A stretch of DNA of 64,000 nt from Algibacter sp. L1A34 (GTDB lineage: Bacteria; Bacteroidota; Bacteroidia; Flavobacteriales; Flavobacteriaceae). The stretch lies in contig NZ_CP047029.1 in NCBI RefSeq assembly GCF_009796805.1, forward strand, positions 372,001 to 436,000, given 5' to 3'. The position numbers and the translations under genes were made by a program. Position 1 is the first letter of the stretch; each line of letters starts with the position of its first letter. This document shows positions 60,129 through 64,000 of the stretch, in pieces. The notes below the pieces were generated by a model that did no database searches, was not told where the DNA came from, and saw only the letters and a program-made list of their open reading frames with translations.

Positions 60129-61166
60129 TTATTCTAATTCTTGATGTTTAGAATACGTTTTCCATTTATTAATACATTGCTGCATATCATCTGGAATTTC
60201 GGTATCAAACCTCATAAACTCACCAGTTCTAGGATGTACAAAACCAAGTGTTTTAGCATGTAGCGCCTGTCTTGGTAATACTTTAAAACAGTTATCTACA
60301 AATTGCTTGTATTTGGTAAACGTAGTTCCTTTCAGTACTTTTTCACCACCATAACGCTCGTCGTTAAACAAAGTATGCCCAATATGTTTCATGTGTACAC
60401 GAATTTGGTGTGTACGTCCCGTTTCTAACTTACAAGATACCAAAGTTACGTAACCTAAACGTTCTAAAACGCTATAATGCGTTACGGCAGGCTTACCTTT
60501 ATCGGCATCATCACCAAAAAACACCGTGTTTTGTAAACGGTTTTTAGGATGGCGACCAATGTTACCTTCTACCGTACCATTATCTTCGTTCATATTACCC
60601 CAAACAATAGCAACATACTCACGTTCACTGGTTTTATTAGCAAATTGAAGCGATAAATGTGCCATAGCCTCTTCGGTTTTTGCGACTACTAAAAGTCCGC
60701 TTGTATCCTTGTCAATACGGTGTACCAAACCTGGCCGCTCGCTAGAATTATTAGGTAAATTATCGAATCTATAGATTAATGCATTTATAAGTGTACCGGA
60801 GTAATTTCCATGACCTGGATGCACAACCATTCCTGGTTTTTTGTTTACCACAAGTAAGTCATCATCTTCGTAAACCACATCGATATCAATATCCTCTCCA
60901 ACCAATAAATTCTCGAATGGCGGATGTGCAAAAAGCACACGAATAGTATCAAAAGGTTTTACCTTATAATTAGATTTTACGGGAACATCATTAACAAAAA
61001 TACTGCCGTTTTTTGCTGCTGCCTGAATTTTATTTCGGGTAGCGTTTTCAACAAAATTCATTAAATATTTATCAATTCTAAGGGGTGTTTGCCCTTTATC
61101 TACAGTAAATGAATGGTGTTCGTAAAGATTATCTTCGTCGGGTAATTGCGGTGTATATGCGTCCAT
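60129..61166 (-). CDS. rluD: RluD-type 23S rRNA pseudouridine synthase
   Basis: 345 residues. S4 RNA-binding domain at the N-terminus (about 25-85; PLRIDKYLMNFVENATRNKI), catalytic domain with the Asp in LVHRIDKDTSGLLVVAK, VEGNIGRHPKNR and LETGRTHQIRVHMKHIGH. Isomerises uridines in helix 69 of 23S rRNA if orthologous to E. coli RluD. It is 2 bp downstream of the PASTA-protein gene, in one operon. Confidence 0.92.
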   Translation of the reverse strand: MDAYTPQLPDEDNLYEHHSFTVDKGQTPLRIDKYLMNFVENATRNKIQAAAKNGSIFVNDVPVKSNYKVKPFDTIRVLFAHPPFENLLVGEDIDIDVVYEDDDLLVVNKKPGMVVHPGHGNYSGTLINALIYRFDNLPNNSSERPGLVHRIDKDTSGLLVVAKTEEAMAHLSLQFANKTSEREYVAIVWGNMNEDNGTVEGNIGRHPKNRLQNTVFFGDDADKGKPAVTHYSVLERLGYVTLVSCKLETGRTHQIRVHMKHIGHTLFNDERYGGEKVLKGTTFTKYKQFVDNCFKVLPRQALHAKTLGFVHPRTGEFMRFDTEIPDDMQQCINKWKTYSKHQELE

Positions 61167-61168
61167 AA

Positions 61169-61723
61169 TTAAGGTCTGTTGCCATTACCTAAAACCAAAT
61201 CTATTACCGATGTTTTCGGCAATTTATCGCTTGGTTTTATTGTTTTGCCTTTATAGCTCATGCGTAAAACCATATCTTCTGCAATATTGTTTTCGTAAGT
61301 TAGCTTACCTACTTTAAAGCCTAAGGCTTCTAGGGTTGGTCTGGCTTGGCGGTATGTGCGTTCTTTTAAATCTGGAACCTCTATTTTTTGGTATCCCGAT
61401 GGGTTTAATGTTAAATAAATTTTTCTATTTTCTTTTACTTGTGTACCAGATATTGGCTCTTGCTCTATAACCGAAAATTTAGGGTAATTAGGATTGAAAT
61501 TAGCCGAATCCTGAATTTGCATCACTAAATTATTTTCACTTAGCTCTATTTCGGCAACATTTATAGATTTACCCTTTAAATCTGGAACAGTTTCAAACTC
61601 ACCATGATTTGTAGATACGTTCAACCATTTTAACATAATAAAACAAAGTACCACAATTGCAACGATAGCCAATGCTAATTGCTTAAAAAATGTTTTGCTA
61701 ACAAGGAATTTAATAATGCTCAT
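61169..61723 (-). CDS. PASTA-domain membrane protein
   Basis: 184 residues. One membrane helix at about 15-34 (LALAIVAIVVLCFIMLKWLN) and two PASTA domains outside it (about 42-112 and 115-182; VPDLKGKSINVAEIELSENN, VPDLKERTYRQARPTLEALG). PASTA modules bind peptidoglycan fragments in kinases and PBPs; there is no kinase or transpeptidase part here. It precedes rluD and is divergent from ddl, an enzyme of peptidoglycan synthesis. Confidence 0.9.
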   Translation of the reverse strand: MSIIKFLVSKTFFKQLALAIVAIVVLCFIMLKWLNVSTNHGEFETVPDLKGKSINVAEIELSENNLVMQIQDSANFNPNYPKFSVIEQEPISGTQVKENRKIYLTLNPSGYQKIEVPDLKERTYRQARPTLEALGFKVGKLTYENNIAEDMVLRMSYKGKTIKPSDKLPKTSVIDLVLGNGNRP

Positions 61724-61850
61724 GTATAATTTTTATTATTAGGCAAATATATAAAAACAGAACTGTTTTTTCTTTTGCAATTTATATGATATTTTAGCTT
61801 TATGAATAATAACTACGTTTTATTATTCGTTTTAGACGGAATAACGATTT

Positions 61851-61867
61851 TTTCGCTTTCGCGGAAA
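61851..61867 (+). repeat. short palindromic repeat, copy 4 (before ddl)
   Basis: TTTCGCTTTCGCGGAAA, identical to the copy after htpG, ending 16 bp before the ddl start codon. Confidence 0.75.
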
Positions 61868-61883
61868 GCATAAATACATAAAA

Positions 61884-62858
61884 ATGAAAAAAAATATTGC
61901 CATAATAATGGGAGGCTATTCTAGCGAATATAAAATTTCTTTAACCAGCGGAAATGTAGTTTTTGAATCTCTTGATAACTCAAAATATAACGCTTACCGA
62001 ATTCATATATTTAAGGACAAATGGGTTTATGTAGATACTAATAATACAGAGTTTCCAATTGATAAAAACGATTTTTCGGTAACTGTAAATGGAACTAAAA
62101 TCACTTTCGATTGTGTGTTTAACGCCATACATGGGTCTCCCGGAGAAGATGGTTTAATGCAAGGTTATTTTGAATTACTAAACATGCCACAAACCAGTTG
62201 CAACATGTACCAAGCGGGTGTTACCTTTAATAAACGCGACTGTTTAAGTGTGCTAAAACCCTACGGAATTAAAACAGCAGAATCTTATTATGTAAACAAA
62301 GGCGATGTTATAAATGAAGATGATATTATTGCAAAAGTAGGATTACCTTGTTTTGTAAAAGCGAATAAAGCCGGAAGCAGTTTTGGGGTTTCTAAAGCAC
62401 ATACAAAAGAAGATTTACAACCTTCAATTGAAACCGCTTTTAAGGAAGATGACGAAATTATTATAGAGTCGTTTTTAGACGGTACAGAAGTTTCAGTTGG
62501 GGTAATTACTTATAAAGGTGAAACAAAAGTTTTACCCATAACAGAAATTGTAACCGAAAATGATTTTTTTGATTATGAAGCTAAATATCTTGGAAAATCT
62601 CAAGAAATAACACCTGCAAGACTCACAAAAGAACAAGAACTCAAAGTAAACACGTTAGCAAAGAAGGTTTACGAGGTGTTAAAAATGAAAGGTTTTAGCC
62701 GTAGCGAGTTTATTTTTAAAGATGGTGAGCCCCATTTATTAGAAATGAATACTATTCCGGGTTTAACTCGGGAAAGTATTTTGCCACAACAAGCAAAAGT
62801 GGCAGGAATTAGTTTGAGTGACTTATTTGATAGTGCTATTGAAGAGGCTTTGAAATAG
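61884..62858 (+). CDS. ddl: D-alanine--D-alanine ligase
   Basis: 324 residues, ATP-grasp fold: IAIIMGGYSSEYKISLTSG, AIHGSPGEDGLMQGYFELL, KANKAGSSFGVSK, EVSVGVITY, and the Mg2+/ATP site FKDGEPHLLEMNTIPGLTRE. It joins two D-Ala for peptidoglycan precursors. The residue after YxxE typical of D-Ala/D-Lac ligases does not suggest depsipeptide specificity. Preceded by a copy of the short palindrome. Confidence 0.96.
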   Translation: MKKNIAIIMGGYSSEYKISLTSGNVVFESLDNSKYNAYRIHIFKDKWVYVDTNNTEFPIDKNDFSVTVNGTKITFDCVFNAIHGSPGEDGLMQGYFELLNMPQTSCNMYQAGVTFNKRDCLSVLKPYGIKTAESYYVNKGDVINEDDIIAKVGLPCFVKANKAGSSFGVSKAHTKEDLQPSIETAFKEDDEIIIESFLDGTEVSVGVITYKGETKVLPITEIVTENDFFDYEAKYLGKSQEITPARLTKEQELKVNTLAKKVYEVLKMKGFSRSEFIFKDGEPHLLEMNTIPGLTRESILPQQAKVAGISLSDLFDSAIEEALK

Positions 62859-62914
62859 GTTCTTTTCAGTTGACTATTTTGAGTATTAAAAGATTTTTGC
62901 TAATACCATAACTA

Positions 62915-62941
62915 AAATCTGTAGTTAAAATTTACAGATTT
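62915..62941. other. inverted repeat between ddl and coaD
   Basis: AAATCTGTA / TACAGATTT with a 9-base loop. There is no T-run directly behind it, so it could be a weak terminator or an operator. Confidence 0.35.
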
Positions 62942-63002
62942 AGAATTGTATCTTTACTAACACATAAATATTTCCTTTTAAATTAGGAAGAAGAAAAACT
63001 TC

Positions 63003-63458
63003 ATGAAACGAGCTATATTCCCAGGATCATTCGATCCGATAACTTTAGGACACTACGATATTATAAAACGTGGGGTAACACTTTTTGATGAAATTATTGT
63101 GGCTATTGGTGTCAATTCCGATAAAAAATATATGTTCACTCTTGAAGAAAGAAAAGCATTTATTGAAAAAACTTTTGCAGACGAGCCTAAAGTGAAAGTA
63201 GTAACTTATGAAGGGTTAACTGTCCATTTTTGTCAAGAAATAGGTGTTGAATTTATTTTACGTGGCCTGAGAAATCCAGCCGATTTTGAATTCGAAAAAG
63301 CCATTGCACATACCAACCGTGACCTTGCTCCTATTGAAACTGTTTTTCTTTTAACAGCAGCAAAAACTTCTTATATCGCTTCATCTATTGTGCGTGACGT
63401 TATTAGAAACAATGGTGATTACACAAAATTAGTTCCCGATACTGTGCGGGTTAAATAA
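63003..63458 (+). CDS. coaD: pantetheine-phosphate adenylyltransferase
   Basis: 151 residues. Nucleotidyltransferase motif AIFPGSFDPITLGHYDIIKR (TxGH) and RGLRNPADFEFE plus SSIVRDVIRNNGDYTKLVPD. Fourth step of CoA biosynthesis, in the cytosol. Start ATG at 63003; separated from ddl by 144 bp with an inverted repeat. Confidence 0.97.
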   Translation: MKRAIFPGSFDPITLGHYDIIKRGVTLFDEIIVAIGVNSDKKYMFTLEERKAFIEKTFADEPKVKVVTYEGLTVHFCQEIGVEFILRGLRNPADFEFEKAIAHTNRDLAPIETVFLLTAAKTSYIASSIVRDVIRNNGDYTKLVPDTVRVK

Positions 63459-63468
63459 CAGTTTCTGA

Positions 63469-64000
63469 ATGCAGTTTTCCCTAAAATTTAGAGTTTATTT
63501 TATTTTTATATTTTGTACTATAGTTTCTTGTAAAGAAGATAAACCGGCAGATATCATTACCAATTTTTGCTCAAATATTCACAGAAACGATAGTTTAACA
63601 CTATCTAATGCACTTAAAAATGTTACCCCTTTAATGAAGGATAAAACTGGTGTATATGTTCTGGAAGATGGTAGTGGGGCTATGGTAGCAAGAGCCTGGT
63701 TAACTGAGTATGCCGAAAAAACCATAGACATTCAATATTTTATATTTTCTACTGATAATATCGGGCTTATTGCCTGTGATTATTTGGTAAGAGCCGCAGA
63801 TCGTGGTGTTAAAGTACGTATCATTGTAGACGATATTATGGTGGATGCAGACATTGAAGATATCTTAACTTTTAATTCTCACGAAAATATTTCCGTTAAA
63901 ATTTATAATCCCGGAATTAATTTAGGTAAAAATATTTTTCAGAAAATAGAAAAATTTTCAACCGATTTTAAAGGTGCCAATCAGCGTATGCACAACAAAA
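63469..64000 (+). CDS. phospholipase D-like lipoprotein, partial (3' end outside window)
   Basis: Reads MQFSLKFRVYFIFIFCTIVS, then CKEDKPADI, with a lipobox VSC at Cys21. The PLD-like domain begins at about 65: GSGAMVARAWLTEYAEKTID, IQYFIFSTDNIG, AADRGVKVRIIVDDI. The first HxK part of the HKD motif (QRMHNK) lies at the very edge, so the second half of the protein is missing. Similar to the family that includes cardiolipin synthase-like YmdC/ClsC. It starts 10 bp after coaD, so the two may be cotranscribed. Confidence 0.85.
   Translation, partial: MQFSLKFRVYFIFIFCTIVSCKEDKPADIITNFCSNIHRNDSLTLSNALKNVTPLMKDKTGVYVLEDGSGAMVARAWLTEYAEKTIDIQYFIFSTDNIGLIACDYLVRAADRGVKVRIIVDDIMVDADIEDILTFNSHENISVKIYNPGINLGKNIFQKIEKFSTDFKGANQRMHNK

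Noticed and set aside
1-64000. CRISPR arrays, tRNA or rRNA genes, complete insertion sequences, prophage
   Set aside because: No regularly spaced direct repeats, no tRNA cloverleaf-like T-arm sequences outside coding regions, and no transposase, integrase or phage structural proteins were found by reading.

Overview
The window is chromosomal DNA from a low-GC marine-type member of the Flavobacteriaceae (Bacteroidota). Lineage markers are a type IX secretion (T9SS type B) C-terminal sorting domain, TAnnTTTG promoter boxes, the rpmB-rpmG-DUF4295 cluster, a 1117-residue SecA without a zinc tail, ribosomal protein bTHX, many short lipoproteins, and a DUF5723/TSP3/OmpA protein. Most genes are housekeeping genes in short operons. 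No CRISPR array, complete insertion sequence, prophage, rRNA or tRNA was seen.

Layout. 1-4.7 kb: mnmD (cut by the left edge), a DUF4920 lipoprotein, ilvE, two thioredoxin-fold lipoproteins and a MazG-like pyrophosphohydrolase. 4.7-12.8 kb: M49 peptidase, SRPBCC/GyrI-like protein, fluoride channel crcB, a methyltransferase, OmpA-family protein and PduO-type adenosyltransferase. 13-16.4 kb: secA. 16.5-28.4 kb is the accessory part: alpha/beta hydrolase-TPR protein, two tandem BLUF blue-light sensors, M23 peptidase, a PL6 polysaccharide lyase, rimO, a class-C beta-lactamase-like lipoprotein and a T9SS cargo protein. 28.4-39.6 kb: ftsY, ribosomal proteins, cinA, Hpt protein, FAH hydrolase, DnaQ-like exonuclease, 2-oxoacid dehydrogenase E2, glycosyltransferase, recR, Na+/solute symporter, CoA-binding protein. 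40-52.6 kb: GNAT, fabH, htpG, FKBP lipoprotein, ECF sigma factor plus probable anti-sigma, rluE-like, UDG-like protein, bTHX, yaaA, VOC, and an Lrp regulator divergent from a histidine decarboxylase. 53.4-56 kb: an arsenic operon (arsR, DUF6428, arsC, acr3). 56-64 kb: SDR, monooxygenase, esterase, an M43 metalloprotease with no signal peptide, rluD, PASTA protein, ddl, coaD and the start of a phospholipase D-like lipoprotein cut by the right edge.

The strongest signal that genes do not explain is a family of six dispersed elements of 84-149 bp (copies at 12305, 29500, 32819, 41524, 46837 and 59971). They share the ends GCGTTAGGGATTG and AAGCCCGACCC...GTAACGCC, which pair with each other, and enclose a hairpin whose sequence differs between copies while its pairing is kept. 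Two copies 20 kb apart are identical, and one supplies the stop codon of a pseudouridine synthase gene. A second, much shorter palindrome (TTTCGCTTTCGCGGAAA type) sits next to secA, on both sides of htpG and before ddl. Other leads are a bipartite ECF-like promoter shared by the sigma-factor operon and a 28-residue membrane peptide gene, a candidate small RNA near 39.9-40.0 kb, and several decayed gene fragments in spacers.

All names rest on reading motifs in the translated sequence; no database search was run.
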